A stretch of 34,398 bases of DNA from Clostridia bacterium (GTDB lineage Bacteria > Bacillota > Clostridia > Lachnospirales > Lachnospiraceae). The stretch is from contig JAQXQS010000105.1 in the NCBI GenBank assembly GCA_029101305.1, forward strand, positions 1-34,398. The letters are read 5' to 3'. Under the pieces are notes generated by a model that was given only the letters and a program-made list of their open reading frames with translations, made no database searches and had not been told where the DNA came from. Position numbers and translations under genes: made by a program. Below are positions 24,544 to 33,642 of this stretch, in pieces. Every line of letters starts with the position of its first letter. The first letter of the stretch is position 1.

Positions 24544-25635
24544 TTACCTGCAGATCGCATGAATTCCGGTAAGAAGCTCCTGATCTGTGACGGTTTTGTC
24601 AATGAAGCTCTTTCCGAGACCATCCATAAGAATAAATTTAATCTGTCCCTGTTCCATTTTTTTGTCTTTTTTTGTAGCTGCCAGAATATCCTCTGGGGAA
24701 AGGCCCTCAACAGATAAAGGCAGATGATAAGCCTCCAGTCCCTGACAGATCTGCTGATATTCGGTATCTGTGAGCAGGCCTCTTTCTCTGGAAATCGCGG
24801 CAGCTGCTACAAGACCGATTCCTACACATTGTCCATGAAGAAGTTTAAAATCCATTAATTTCTCTACCGCATGTCCTATGGTGTGTCCAAGGTTAAGAAG
24901 GGCACGCTCGCCTTGTTCTTTGGGATCCCGTTCCACAACGCCTGCCTTGATGGCACAGCATCTGCGGATCATAACTGCAAGCATGCCAGGATCCATAGTG
25001 CGTATAACCTCGTGATTGGCGCATACAAAGTCGAAAAACTCTTTATCGCAGATCAGACCAGTCTTTAGGATTTCGCCCATTCCACAGCCAAATTCACGCT
25101 CTGGAAGGGTCTGCAGCGTACTCATGTTCATATAAACCAGACGGGGCTGATGAAAAGCACCTACCATATTTTTGTACTGTCGGAAATCAACCCCTGTTTT
25201 ACCGCCTACACTGCTGTCAACCTGAGCCAGAAGTGTAGTGGGGATCTGGATAAAATCAATTCCACGAAGATAAGCAGCGGCACCAAATCCAGACAGATCA
25301 CCGGTTACTCCGCCGCCAAGGGCAACAACCAGGCTCTTTCTATCCAGGCCATTTTCAATAAGACACTGGAAGAGATCCTGTACCGTGTCCAGATTTTTGT
25401 GTGCTTCCCCTGCGGGAAACGTGAACTGACATACACGATCTGTTACTTTTAAAAGCTCTGCCTCGACCTGTTTCGCATAAAGAGGTGCTACTGTGGAATC
25501 TGAAACAATACACATGCTTTTTCCTGCAAGTCCTTCGTCTTTAAGAGCCTGTGCAAGGAATGAAAAGTCATTTTCAAAATAAATAGGATAACAGAAATCC
25601 CCATCCCGTTTTACAAGTAATTTTTCTTCTGCCAT
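24544..25635 (-). CDS. aroB: 3-Dehydroquinate synthase
   Basis: AroB converts DAHP to 3-dehydroquinate, the second step of the shikimate pathway, using NAD and zinc. The 363-residue length is standard. Seen are ALGGGVTGDLSGF (NAD loop), PTTLLAQVDSSVGGKTGVDF and LNLGHTIGHAVE, which hold the active-site lysine, histidines and metal ligands. A GGGAGA site precedes the ATG. No other aromatic-pathway genes are nearby; it lies instead between ylmH and lspA, with short gaps on both sides, so its expression is tied to a division and membrane operon. Confidence 0.97.
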   Translation of the reverse strand: MAEEKLLVKRDGDFCYPIYFENDFSFLAQALKDEGLAGKSMCIVSDSTVAPLYAKQVEAELLKVTDRVCQFTFPAGEAHKNLDTVQDLFQCLIENGLDRKSLVVALGGGVTGDLSGFGAAAYLRGIDFIQIPTTLLAQVDSSVGGKTGVDFRQYKNMVGAFHQPRLVYMNMSTLQTLPEREFGCGMGEILKTGLICDKEFFDFVCANHEVIRTMDPGMLAVMIRRCCAIKAGVVERDPKEQGERALLNLGHTIGHAVEKLMDFKLLHGQCVGIGLVAAAAISRERGLLTDTEYQQICQGLEAYHLPLSVEGLSPEDILAATKKDKKMEQGQIKFILMDGLGKSFIDKTVTDQELLTGIHAICR

Positions 25636-25664
25636 AGTTAAAATTTCTCCCGATATATGATTGA

Positions 25665-26417
25665 TTATACATATTTCCTAAGGTGAACACCCAGGCGTCC
25701 TTTCTTCGTCTGCCTGGAAACACCATCATAGATAAAACGTCCTTTTCCCCGGACAGATATAATATCTCCTTCTTTAGGCTCGTATCCATTGGAAGTGATC
25801 AGTTTACCATTTACAAATACAAGGCCGTTTTCAATAAAAGATACCATACTGCTCCGTGAAGTCTGGAAAGCAAGTCCGATCAGTGCATCCAGCCGGACAG
25901 ATGCGCAGGTGCCATTTATGGTTTCAAATTCTGGTTCTGGAATCTCTTCAGCCTGCTCTACCCTGGAAACCAGTACGGTAGTATGCTTCACCCGTACAAG
26001 ATTTTCTATAAAGAAATCGGACATTTTGTGGAGACAGAAAAACCAGGCTTCTTTATCTTTGATCAGGATATCCCCAACCACACTGCGGTCAACTCCAAGG
26101 TTTAAGATTGCCCCAAGATAATCTCTGTGTCCAAGCTCTTCAGAAAAGCGAAGCGCTTTAGGCTCTATTTTGAGACAGTCAATCGGATATTCCCAGGAAA
26201 AGCCAAGATCATCTGGATAAAAAGCTGCCATCTGCCGTTCAGCGTGCTCATACCCTCCATACAATTTCACAATAACGCCCAGCTGACGAAGCTTCAGGGT
26301 ACTAAGCATATTTTGTTCGTTTAAGTTAAGAAAATCCGTAAAGGTGACAATCTCTCTCTGGTAAGAGAGATTTGCCAGCTCCCGGATTCTCTTAAGTAAA
26401 AATTCATCCTTATCCAT
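25665..26417 (-). CDS. ylmH: YlmH-like S4-domain RNA-binding protein
   Basis: A 250-residue protein with an N-terminal domain (residues 1-175, including YGGYEHAERQMAAFYPDD, a YlmH hallmark) and a C-terminal S4 domain (about 185-245, VRLDALIGLAFQTSR...GLVFVNGKLI). YlmH binds ribosomes/tRNA and has been implicated in rescue of stalled 50S-peptidyl-tRNA complexes in Bacillus. The order yggS-sepF-ylmH is that of the ylm cluster next to ftsZ in many Firmicutes. It starts five bases after sepF; its ribosome site is weak. Confidence 0.92.
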   Translation of the reverse strand: MDKDEFLLKRIRELANLSYQREIVTFTDFLNLNEQNMLSTLKLRQLGVIVKLYGGYEHAERQMAAFYPDDLGFSWEYPIDCLKIEPKALRFSEELGHRDYLGAILNLGVDRSVVGDILIKDKEAWFFCLHKMSDFFIENLVRVKHTTVLVSRVEQAEEIPEPEFETINGTCASVRLDALIGLAFQTSRSSMVSFIENGLVFVNGKLITSNGYEPKEGDIISVRGKGRFIYDGVSRQTKKGRLGVHLRKYV

Positions 26418-26422
26418 AAAAA

Positions 26423-27052
26423 TTAATATCCAGCCCTTACAGATGGTGTGGCTCCACCAAGAATATTCTGGAGATCACCTGTAATATCAACAGAAGACGG
26501 ACCAAGTACGAAGATATAACTGGAAATCTTCTGAAGGGAACCATTCAGGGAATAACATGCGCCAGAGGCAAAATCAATAATACGCTGGGCAAGTTCTACA
26601 TCAATTCCCTCCAGATTCAGGATTACAGTGGCATTATCAAGAAGTGTATCTGCAATTTCACGGGTATCTTCCATGGATGCTGGTTTGATCACACAAACTT
26701 CCATTGAAGAAGCCTGATTGGCACGACGACTGCTTCGCATAGGAGTAATCTTGGAAGATGCTGCAGGACGCTGCTTCTCTGCCGGCTGTTTCACTGGTGC
26801 CTTGGCAGTGGCCTTCGGTGCTGCTGTATGTACAGGCTCCTCTTCAAAGTCATCATCTTCTGCGGCAGTCTCTTCTTTCTTACGGCCAAATTTCTCGAAG
26901 AATTTCTTCTTAGGCTTATCGTCCATCAGGTCATCATCAAGAAAATCACCATCTTCGTCATCATCCATCAGATCTTCATCTAAATAGCTATCTTCGTCAT
27001 AATCATCATCATTCAGTTTAATAGAGTCCAATAATTTATCAAAAACGCTCAT
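26423..27052 (-). CDS. sepF: Cell division protein SepF
   Basis: SepF bundles FtsZ and anchors it to the membrane. The N-terminal amphipathic helix (MSVFDKLLDSIKL) is the membrane-binding element and the C-terminal domain (about 115-195) has the conserved VCVIKPASMEDTREIADTL, VILNLEG and FASGACYSLNG motifs. Between them is a long low-complexity linker: very acidic at 14-46, basic at 47-59, acidic again at 60-72 and then Ala/Pro/Lys-rich. At 209 residues it is longer than B. subtilis SepF (about 150), all due to this linker. It is flanked by yggS and ylmH. Confidence 0.95.
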   Translation of the reverse strand: MSVFDKLLDSIKLNDDDYDEDSYLDEDLMDDDEDGDFLDDDLMDDKPKKKFFEKFGRKKEETAAEDDDFEEEPVHTAAPKATAKAPVKQPAEKQRPAASSKITPMRSSRRANQASSMEVCVIKPASMEDTREIADTLLDNATVILNLEGIDVELAQRIIDFASGACYSLNGSLQKISSYIFVLGPSSVDITGDLQNILGGATPSVRAGY

Positions 27053-27076
27053 TTTTAATCTCCAATCTTCGTCTTC

Positions 27077-27772
27077 TTAACATGTGGCGTAATTTCGTTC
27101 ACCAAAAATTCCGGTGCCCACACGTACCATGGTCGAGCCTTCCTGGACAGCAACCTGATAATCTCCAGTCATGCCCATACTCAAAACACTCATATTAACA
27201 TTATTAATGTTTTTGGCGCCAATGTCAACACTTAATTTCTTTAATGTGCGAAAAACTTCACGATTTTCTTCTGGATTCTCCACAAATGGGGCAATTGTCA
27301 TAAGTCCCATTACTTTTATATGGGAAAATGTGCTGATTTCCTGCAAAAGAGGAAGAACTTCATTTATTTTTAATCCGAATTTACTTTCCTCTTCCGCTAC
27401 ATTTACCTCCAGGAGAACCGGCATAATCAGATCCTTTTTTGCGGCTTCCTGTTCAATGGTCTGGGCGAGCCGCAGGGAATCTACAGAGTGGATCATAGCA
27501 ACTTTATCAATGATGTATTTCACTTTATTTCGCTGCAGATGACCGATCATATGCCACTGGATGTCGGATGGCAGCTGGTCATATTTATCCATGATCTCCT
27601 GCACCTTGTTTTCTCCAAAAACACGTGCGCCGGCATCATATGCTTCCTGAAGCATGGATACAGGCTTGGTCTTGCTTACAGCGACCAGGGTAACTTCCCC
27701 TGGATCACGTGAAACTGCGGCACAGGCTTTTTCAATATTTGCGTTTACCTGCTGTAAATTTTCAGCTAACAT
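27077..27772 (-). CDS. YggS/YlmE family PLP-binding protein
   Basis: A 231-residue PLP homeostasis protein with the alanine racemase-like barrel fold. K34 in VAVSKTKP is the expected Schiff-base lysine, followed by FGENKVQE, WHMIGHLQRNKV and SMGMTGDY. Members bind free PLP and balance B6 and amino acid pools, with no strong enzymatic activity known. It has AAGGAGG before the start and lies between the HlyD-like gene and sepF, as ylmE does in Firmicute division clusters. Confidence 0.95.
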   Translation of the reverse strand: MLAENLQQVNANIEKACAAVSRDPGEVTLVAVSKTKPVSMLQEAYDAGARVFGENKVQEIMDKYDQLPSDIQWHMIGHLQRNKVKYIIDKVAMIHSVDSLRLAQTIEQEAAKKDLIMPVLLEVNVAEEESKFGLKINEVLPLLQEISTFSHIKVMGLMTIAPFVENPEENREVFRTLKKLSVDIGAKNINNVNMSVLSMGMTGDYQVAVQEGSTMVRVGTGIFGERNYATC

Positions 27773-27806
27773 TTATAAGCCTCCTTAAAATTATAAATCT
27801 ATATTT

Positions 27807-29219
27807 TTAATAGAGAATATCCTGTTCTTTAACCTGGGAAGAATCTCTTGCAATGCGGTCATACCTGGAAAGTCCGTAGGAGGTACTGCTGGAGATGATC
27901 GCATATTCTTCATTCTGATCCAGTATATCAACCTGGCGGAATACGGCATATCCCTGATTGATACAGTAAACACCCTCAAGGGAGTCTGTCTCGCCTACAA
28001 TAAAACGCTGATTGGAATCATCTTTTATGATAGCGTCTCCCTCTTTAAAAGCACTTTTATCTACATAATAATTGTAGGCTTCATTTTCAGAATCATCAGA
28101 CTCTGCTTTTACCTGGCCGTAAATCCTGGCATTGATAAAAGTCCTCACATTATTGCCGTCAGAATCCCTGGAAACTTTATTGAAACCTACATTTCCACTC
28201 TCTGGATCTGTGGTAGCGTATTCTGCCGGAATCACATAAAAATCTTTGAACTCGATTGCAGACAGTGGAATCTTCAGACCGGTTACAGTGTTTGTAACCA
28301 GCTCAATGTCAAGAAAACGGTCAGAGGCATAACGGATCAGGCCGCGGCTGAAATCAATTTTGCCATATTTGGCCCCGTCGATTTTTATAATGGAAAAATC
28401 ACCACTCTGCGTCATATCATCCTTAAGAAATTTCACACGGATAGTAGATCGTCCCTCCAGCTTGGCTGCCTGTTTATCACTTAAGGGAATGACCAGGCTC
28501 CAAAGCTCACTGGTGATATTGGTGTAAATATTATCTCCAGTCTGCACTTTTTCGGCTGTTTTCAGATCTGTTTCGTGATAAGATGTCTGGTCAAAATCCT
28601 CTGCTGTAAGATTGTCAATAGTTTTATTTTCATATCCATCCATAGAATACAGAATAATGCCATCATCCTGTGCCTTGCAGATATTCTGGCCGCTGATGGT
28701 GACTACCTGGGAATCGGCATTGCCATCAGTGGAAATCCCCTCATACTGGAGAATACTTCCTTCCAGCTGGTTCTTAAAGCTATAAGTATTATTAAACTTA
28801 CTGGCAGAAAAGCTTTTGGAAAAACTCTGCATGGAATTACGGATCCTGGAAAGCTCTTCCGGGGTCAGAGCGGTAACTGTCTCGGCAATCTTGCCGGAGC
28901 TTAATCCATAAACAGCACCACCGGCATTGATCTTGCTTCCCTCTCTTGCATAATAATTCACATAACCGGAGGATTCTGCCTTAAAAACACTTTCCTCCCG
29001 CAAGGAGATACCAGTGTATGTCTCGTTTCTGGACAAAGGCCCGGTGGTTACCTGGTAAGATTCAATATGTGTGGATGTAACAAGCAGGACTGCAGTAAAA
29101 ATCATATATAATAACAATACACCAAAAGCAACGGTGGCAATATTCAGTCCGAATATCTTTTTCAGCTGGACAAAAAGCCCTGCCATTTTGCCAGGTCTGT
29201 TTGGTTTCTTCTCGGACAA
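27807..29219 (-). CDS. HlyD-like membrane-anchored protein, function unknown
   Basis: A 470-residue protein starting at TTG 29219 with a strong AAAGGGGGA site seven bases away. A basic N-terminus is followed by one membrane segment (about 25-48), then an extracytoplasmic part that begins with a lipoyl-like beta-segment (SSGYVNYYAREGSKINAGG, about 83-101), a short helical region (113-150) and several beta-rich modules. It therefore resembles membrane-fusion adaptors of HlyD type, but no ABC transporter or outer-membrane partner is nearby. It is the first gene of the yggS-sepF-ylmH operon, 34 bases from yggS, which hints at a cell-envelope or division role. That role is an inference. Confidence 0.8.
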   Translation of the reverse strand: MSEKKPNRPGKMAGLFVQLKKIFGLNIATVAFGVLLLYMIFTAVLLVTSTHIESYQVTTGPLSRNETYTGISLREESVFKAESSGYVNYYAREGSKINAGGAVYGLSSGKIAETVTALTPEELSRIRNSMQSFSKSFSASKFNNTYSFKNQLEGSILQYEGISTDGNADSQVVTISGQNICKAQDDGIILYSMDGYENKTIDNLTAEDFDQTSYHETDLKTAEKVQTGDNIYTNITSELWSLVIPLSDKQAAKLEGRSTIRVKFLKDDMTQSGDFSIIKIDGAKYGKIDFSRGLIRYASDRFLDIELVTNTVTGLKIPLSAIEFKDFYVIPAEYATTDPESGNVGFNKVSRDSDGNNVRTFINARIYGQVKAESDDSENEAYNYYVDKSAFKEGDAIIKDDSNQRFIVGETDSLEGVYCINQGYAVFRQVDILDQNEEYAIISSSTSYGLSRYDRIARDSSQVKEQDILY

Positions 29220-29271
29220 GCAGCTTCCCCCTTTGTTTTTGAGTCAGGCTCTAAATTTTTCATACCAAACA

Positions 29272-29300
29272 ATTGTACCATTTTTTGGCCTTGAGCACAA
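29272..29300 (-). promoter_or_regulatory. Promoter of the HlyD-like/yggS/sepF operon
   Basis: On the minus strand: TTGTGC (29300-29295), a 17-base spacer and TACAAT (29277-29272) preceded by an extended TGn. It is divergent from the lexA promoter, with about 66 bases between the two -35 elements. Confidence 0.65.
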
Positions 29301-29342
29301 GGAAAACAAGAAGAAAAGTCTGTGAACTGTAATTACAGGATA

Positions 29343-29369
29343 CGAACATATTTTCAGAATATTTGTTTG
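29343..29369 (+). promoter_or_regulatory. Two adjacent LexA (SOS) boxes
   Basis: CGAACATATTTTCA (29343-29356) matches the Gram-positive LexA consensus CGAACATATGTTCG at 12 of 14 bases. AGAATATTTGTTTG (29356-29369) matches at 10 of 14 and shares one base with the first. The second overlaps the lexA -35, as expected for autorepression. Confidence 0.65.
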
Positions 29370-29395
29370 CTTAATTAAGAAAAATATGGTATGAT
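29367..29395 (+). promoter_or_regulatory. lexA promoter
   Basis: TTGCTT (29367-29372), a 17-base spacer and TATGAT (29390-29395) with TGn directly before it. The predicted transcript starts about 30 bases before the lexA ATG. Confidence 0.7.
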
Positions 29396-29431
29396 AGAAA
29401 AAAGTTGAACGAATTTCGGAGGAGAACTCTT

Positions 29432-30052
29432 ATGACATATGGCAAGATCAGTAAAAAACAGCAGGAAATCTTAGAATACATAAAAAGTGAAATTCTGAAC
29501 CGTGGTTTTCCACCTGCAGTGAGGGAAATCTGTGAAGCTGTAAATTTAAAGTCCACATCATCTGTACATGCCCATCTGGAAGCTCTGGAGAAGAACGGCT
29601 ATATCCGTCGTGATGCTACCAAGCCAAGAGCCATTGAGATCATTGACGATAATTTTAATCTGGTGCGCCGGGAGGTGGTTAATGTTCCTCTTGTAGGTAC
29701 AGTTGCTGCTGGTCAGCCTATCCTGGCGGTAGAGAATGTGGAGGGATATTTTCCTATTCCTTCAGAATTTATGCCGAACGAGCAGAGCTTTATGCTGAAG
29801 GTGAAAGGAGACAGCATGATCAATGCCGGAATCTTTGACGGGGATCAGGTTCTTGTGAAGCAGCAGCCTACTGCTTCCAATGGCGACATTGTAGTTGCCC
29901 TGGTAGAGGATTCCGCCACGGTTAAGACCTTTTACAAAGAGAAAGGCTATTACCGCCTTCAGCCGGAGAATGACACTATGGATCCAATCATCATTACAGG
30001 TGAGATCCAGATCCTTGGCAAGGTATTTGGCGTAATGCGTTTTTATCAGTAA
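29432..30052 (+). CDS. lexA: SOS repressor LexA
   Basis: LexA represses DNA-damage genes and cleaves itself when stimulated by RecA filaments. The 206-residue product has an N-terminal winged helix (residues 1-70, FPPAVREICEAVNLKSTSSVHAHL as the recognition region, read in two parts), the scissile A93-G94 in VAAGQP, and the catalytic pair S128 (KGDSMI) and K165 (ATVKTF). The start ATG 29432 follows GGAGGAG; an in-frame start at 29405 is less likely. Two LexA boxes precede it. It is monocistronic and ends in a shared terminator. Confidence 0.97.
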   Translation: MTYGKISKKQQEILEYIKSEILNRGFPPAVREICEAVNLKSTSSVHAHLEALEKNGYIRRDATKPRAIEIIDDNFNLVRREVVNVPLVGTVAAGQPILAVENVEGYFPIPSEFMPNEQSFMLKVKGDSMINAGIFDGDQVLVKQQPTASNGDIVVALVEDSATVKTFYKEKGYYRLQPENDTMDPIIITGEIQILGKVFGVMRFYQ

Positions 30053-30063
30053 TTTTGAATACG

Positions 30064-30120
30064 AAAAAGCCGTGCAAGCATTGTCTGACCTCTTTGGGGA
30101 ATTTTGCTTACACGGCTTTT
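30064..30120. terminator. Bidirectional terminator between lexA and rsfS
   Basis: AAAAGCCGTG (30065-30074) pairs with CACGGCTTTT (30111-30120), and after one mismatch AAGCA pairs with TGCTT, around a 24-base loop. T-runs are present on both strands (TTTT on plus, TTTTT on minus), fitting convergent genes. The rest of the spacer up to the rsfS stop at 30180 shows nothing more. Confidence 0.8.
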
Positions 30121-30179
30121 AATCTGCAACAGAGCAAATGCTTCTGTTTGGCAGGTGGAACGCTATCTTTTTTGAACTT

Positions 30180-30548
30180 TTATTTCTCTAAAAACTCATC
30201 CATTTCCAACACTTTTCCATCTCTCCAGATTCTTTCCAGATCATAGAAAAGTCTGTTTTCTTCATCAAATACATGTACGATCACATCGCCGTAGTCCATA
30301 AGAATCCAGCTGGAATTACGGTTTCCCTCAATCTGCTTCGCTTCAAAACCTGCGCGTCCAAGCTGTTCTTCGACATTGTCTACGATTGCCTGAACCTGAT
30401 TGGAATTTGTGCCGCTTGCGATTACGAAATAATCTGCGATCACGGAAACATTATGGATATCGATTACCTTGATATCCTGTCCTTTTTTATCATCAATTGC
30501 TTTGCAGGCAATCTGTGCCATCTTTTTTTCTGTGGTTACTGTACTCAT
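30180..30548 (-). CDS. rsfS: Ribosomal silencing factor RsfS
   Basis: RsfS binds L14 on the 50S subunit and prevents joining with 30S. The 122-residue protein has VIDIHNVSVIADYFVIASG and WILMDYGDVIVHVF, both diagnostic. Two ATGs are possible, 30554 and 30548; AAAGGAG is only three bases from the first and nine from the second, so 30548 is preferred. It is the last gene of the rplU-to-rsfS operon. A 26-base palindrome lies just upstream of its ribosome site. Confidence 0.95.
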   Translation of the reverse strand: MSTVTTEKKMAQIACKAIDDKKGQDIKVIDIHNVSVIADYFVIASGTNSNQVQAIVDNVEEQLGRAGFEAKQIEGNRNSSWILMDYGDVIVHVFDEENRLFYDLERIWRDGKVLEMDEFLEK

Positions 30549-30577
30549 TTTCATTTGCTCCTTTCTTTATGGATCAG

Positions 30578-30603
30578 CACCGGTAAATTATAATTCACCG
30601 GTG
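30578..30603 (-). other. Near-perfect 26-base palindrome upstream of rsfS
   Basis: CACCGGT and ACCGGTG flank AATTATAATT; the arms match at 12 of 13 positions. The one mismatch (30585 and 30596) is A-C on the plus strand but G-T on the minus strand, so the minus transcript could pair fully. It lies in the 91-base yqeK-rsfS spacer with no T-run after it. It may be an operator or an mRNA hairpin. Confidence 0.7.
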
Positions 30604-30645
30604 GACTTCGGAGTATTATTCTGTCAACAGGAACATGAACAGCTG

Positions 30646-31254
30646 CTAGTTATCCGCAGATACAGGACTACGTTTATTATGCAGCTCTTTATAATAAATA
30701 TAAGCCTCTTTGGATGTAGGTTCAATATCTTCTGCTGAATCCTCTTCCAGATATTCAAGGGTATCTTTCAGAATTTCATACATACATTCATCCAGGTCTT
30801 CAAAAGCAATTTTGCGGATCTGGGGCAGACGGCTTGCTTTGTAGCGCATGGGCTCAATATAATCCGCAATATATATGATCTTTTCAAGAAGGCTCATTTC
30901 TTTTCTGCCAGTTGTATGGTAATTGATAGCAGAAAGGATTTCCTGATCCTCAATCCCATATTTTTCATGGGCAATATAGGCTCCTAATCTTGCATGAAGC
31001 AGGAATGGATGCTCTCTTTCAAAGTCAGAAACCGGAATATCATGCTCACTGCACATTTTTAATTTCTTTTTATTGGGAATGCACTTTGCACAGTCATGAA
31101 GAAGACCCGCTGCCTGTGCATCCTTTACATCATAACCATGAACCATAGCAAGACATGCACTGGTATACATAACTCCCATGGTATGCTGGAAACGATCTTC
31201 ATCCAGATATTTGGAAAGTTTTTTCTCTATTTTAGCAAAATCATATTCTGCCAT
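30646..31254 (-). CDS. yqeK: YqeK-type Ap4A hydrolase (HD domain)
   Basis: A 202-residue HD-domain phosphohydrolase. Visible are RFQHTMGVMYTSACLA, the metal-binding AGLLHDCAK and later HARLGAYIA and AINYHTTGR, matching YqeK, which hydrolyses diadenosine tetraphosphate symmetrically to two ADP. The nadD-yqeK-rsfS order is the standard Firmicute arrangement; nadD ends only two bases before its start. The C-terminus adds an acidic stretch (LEEDSAEDIE). Confidence 0.94.
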   Translation of the reverse strand: MAEYDFAKIEKKLSKYLDEDRFQHTMGVMYTSACLAMVHGYDVKDAQAAGLLHDCAKCIPNKKKLKMCSEHDIPVSDFEREHPFLLHARLGAYIAHEKYGIEDQEILSAINYHTTGRKEMSLLEKIIYIADYIEPMRYKASRLPQIRKIAFEDLDECMYEILKDTLEYLEEDSAEDIEPTSKEAYIYYKELHNKRSPVSADN

Positions 31255-31256
31255 GG

Positions 31257-31892
31257 TCAGATTTCCTTCTTTCTGTAAATTCCATTCTCTTTCATATAAG
31301 AGATAACATTATCCGGAATATAGTATTTCAGACTTTTCTCTTCTGTTACCCATTGACGGATCTGATGACTGGATACGTCAATATTCATTGTGTCCAAAAG
31401 AATAAAATGGCCGTGATACTTTACAGAGAGACGCTGTATTTCCCTGTTTAGTTCATCAAAGGAAGCGTGATCGCGCACTGCAACAACAAGCGTACATGCA
31501 GCGCAGATACGGGCAGGTTCCCGCCATTCTTCAAAGGTAAACAGCGAATCGGCCCCAATGATAAAATAATAGTCTGTATCCGGATTTTGTTTTCTAAGCT
31601 CTTCCAGAGTGCGATAGGTATAGGTATACCCGGTTTCATGCATTTCTGCAAGAGATAGCTCAAAATGGGGATTATCTTCGATCGCCAGCCGTACCATATC
31701 TACCCGCTGGTCATCAGAAGCTCTTCCGGTCCGGTTACGCTTATGAGGCGGATTACCGGAAGGCATAAATAATACCTTGTCAAGGTGAAGCTGCTCATAG
31801 CTTTGTTCACCCAGGATCAGATGCCCCATATGGATGGGATCAAAGGTTCCCCCCATGATCCCGATTTTTTTATGATTATTTTGGAAGCTCAA
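31257..31892 (-). CDS. nadD: Nicotinate-nucleotide adenylyltransferase
   Basis: NadD makes deamido-NAD from NaMN and ATP. Seen are the nucleotidyltransferase signature GGTFDPIHMGHL, FMPSGNPPHK for NaMN binding and the late SSHQIRQWV. No ATG gives a full-length N-terminus. The candidates are TTG 31892 (start MSFQNNHKKIGIMGG, with purine-rich AGAGAAG upstream) and GTG 31919, which has no visible ribosome site; I chose TTG, giving 211 residues. Either way the gene overlaps the end of yhbY, by 17 or 44 bases, so translation is probably coupled. Confidence 0.92.
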   Translation of the reverse strand: MSFQNNHKKIGIMGGTFDPIHMGHLILGEQSYEQLHLDKVLFMPSGNPPHKRNRTGRASDDQRVDMVRLAIEDNPHFELSLAEMHETGYTYTYRTLEELRKQNPDTDYYFIIGADSLFTFEEWREPARICAACTLVVAVRDHASFDELNREIQRLSVKYHGHFILLDTMNIDVSSHQIRQWVTEEKSLKYYIPDNVISYMKENGIYRKKEI

Positions 31893-32169
31893 TTTTTTTC
31901 TTCTCTTTTTTGCCTTCACGGTATAATACGATCTTTTTACCGATTACCTGTACTACCTGTGAATGGGTACGCTCTGCAAGAACCTGTGCCATCTCTTTCG
32001 GATCTTCCAGACAGTTCTGAAGTACACTGATCTTGATCAGCTCTCTTGCTGCAAGTGCCTCGTCAACAGCTTTGGTGTTCTCTGGTGTAAGACCACCTTT
32101 ACCAAGCTGGATGATTGCATCCATTTTCATTGCAAGGCTTTTTAAATATGCTCTTTGCTTACTTGTCAT
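31876..32169 (-). CDS. yhbY: Ribosome assembly RNA-binding protein YhbY
   Basis: A single CRM-domain protein of 97 residues: MTSKQRAYLKSLA, IIQLGKGGLT (the GxxG-type loop) and a Lys-rich tail. CRM proteins bind pre-50S particles. It has CAGGAG before the start, and its end overlaps nadD. Obg and YhbY, both ribosome assembly factors, are neighbours here as in many Firmicutes. Confidence 0.93.
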   Translation of the reverse strand: MTSKQRAYLKSLAMKMDAIIQLGKGGLTPENTKAVDEALAARELIKISVLQNCLEDPKEMAQVLAERTHSQVVQVIGKKIVLYREGKKEKKKIELPK

Positions 32170-32203
32170 AATTTATCTCCTGATTTGCATATAGTGATGT
32201 TAA

Positions 32204-32272
32204 GGGCAAAAGATCTTTTGTCCCTGACTCGATGCCACGGATTGCTTTGCAGCTACGCTGTTTTCACAATCC
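32204..32272 (-). other. Two palindromic elements in the obgE-yhbY spacer
   Basis: CAAAAGATCTTTTG (32207-32220) is a perfect 14-base palindrome, flanked by GGG and CCC. Nearby GGATTG (32239-32244) and CAATCC (32267-32272) pair around an inner CAGC/GCTG stem. Neither has a T-run on either strand, so they are not ordinary terminators; they may be processing or stability signals inside the operon. Confidence 0.55.
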
Positions 32273-32282
32273 CTCAAACATG

Positions 32283-33584
<1,302 letters not shown>

Positions 33585-33596
33585 TTACTTTATAAG

Positions 33597-33628
33597 AAAA
33601 GGCTCCAAACCTTTATAGATTTGAAGCC
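33597..33628 (-). terminator. Possible attenuating terminator between rpmA and obgE
   Basis: On the minus strand GGCTTCAAA (33628-33620) pairs with TTTGGAGCC (33609-33601), nine pairs with one G-T wobble, followed by TTTT (33600-33597). With only four T it probably stops part of the transcription, so that ribosomal protein genes exceed obgE in expression. Confidence 0.6.
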
Positions 33629-33642
33629 TCTTGCTCAACTAA

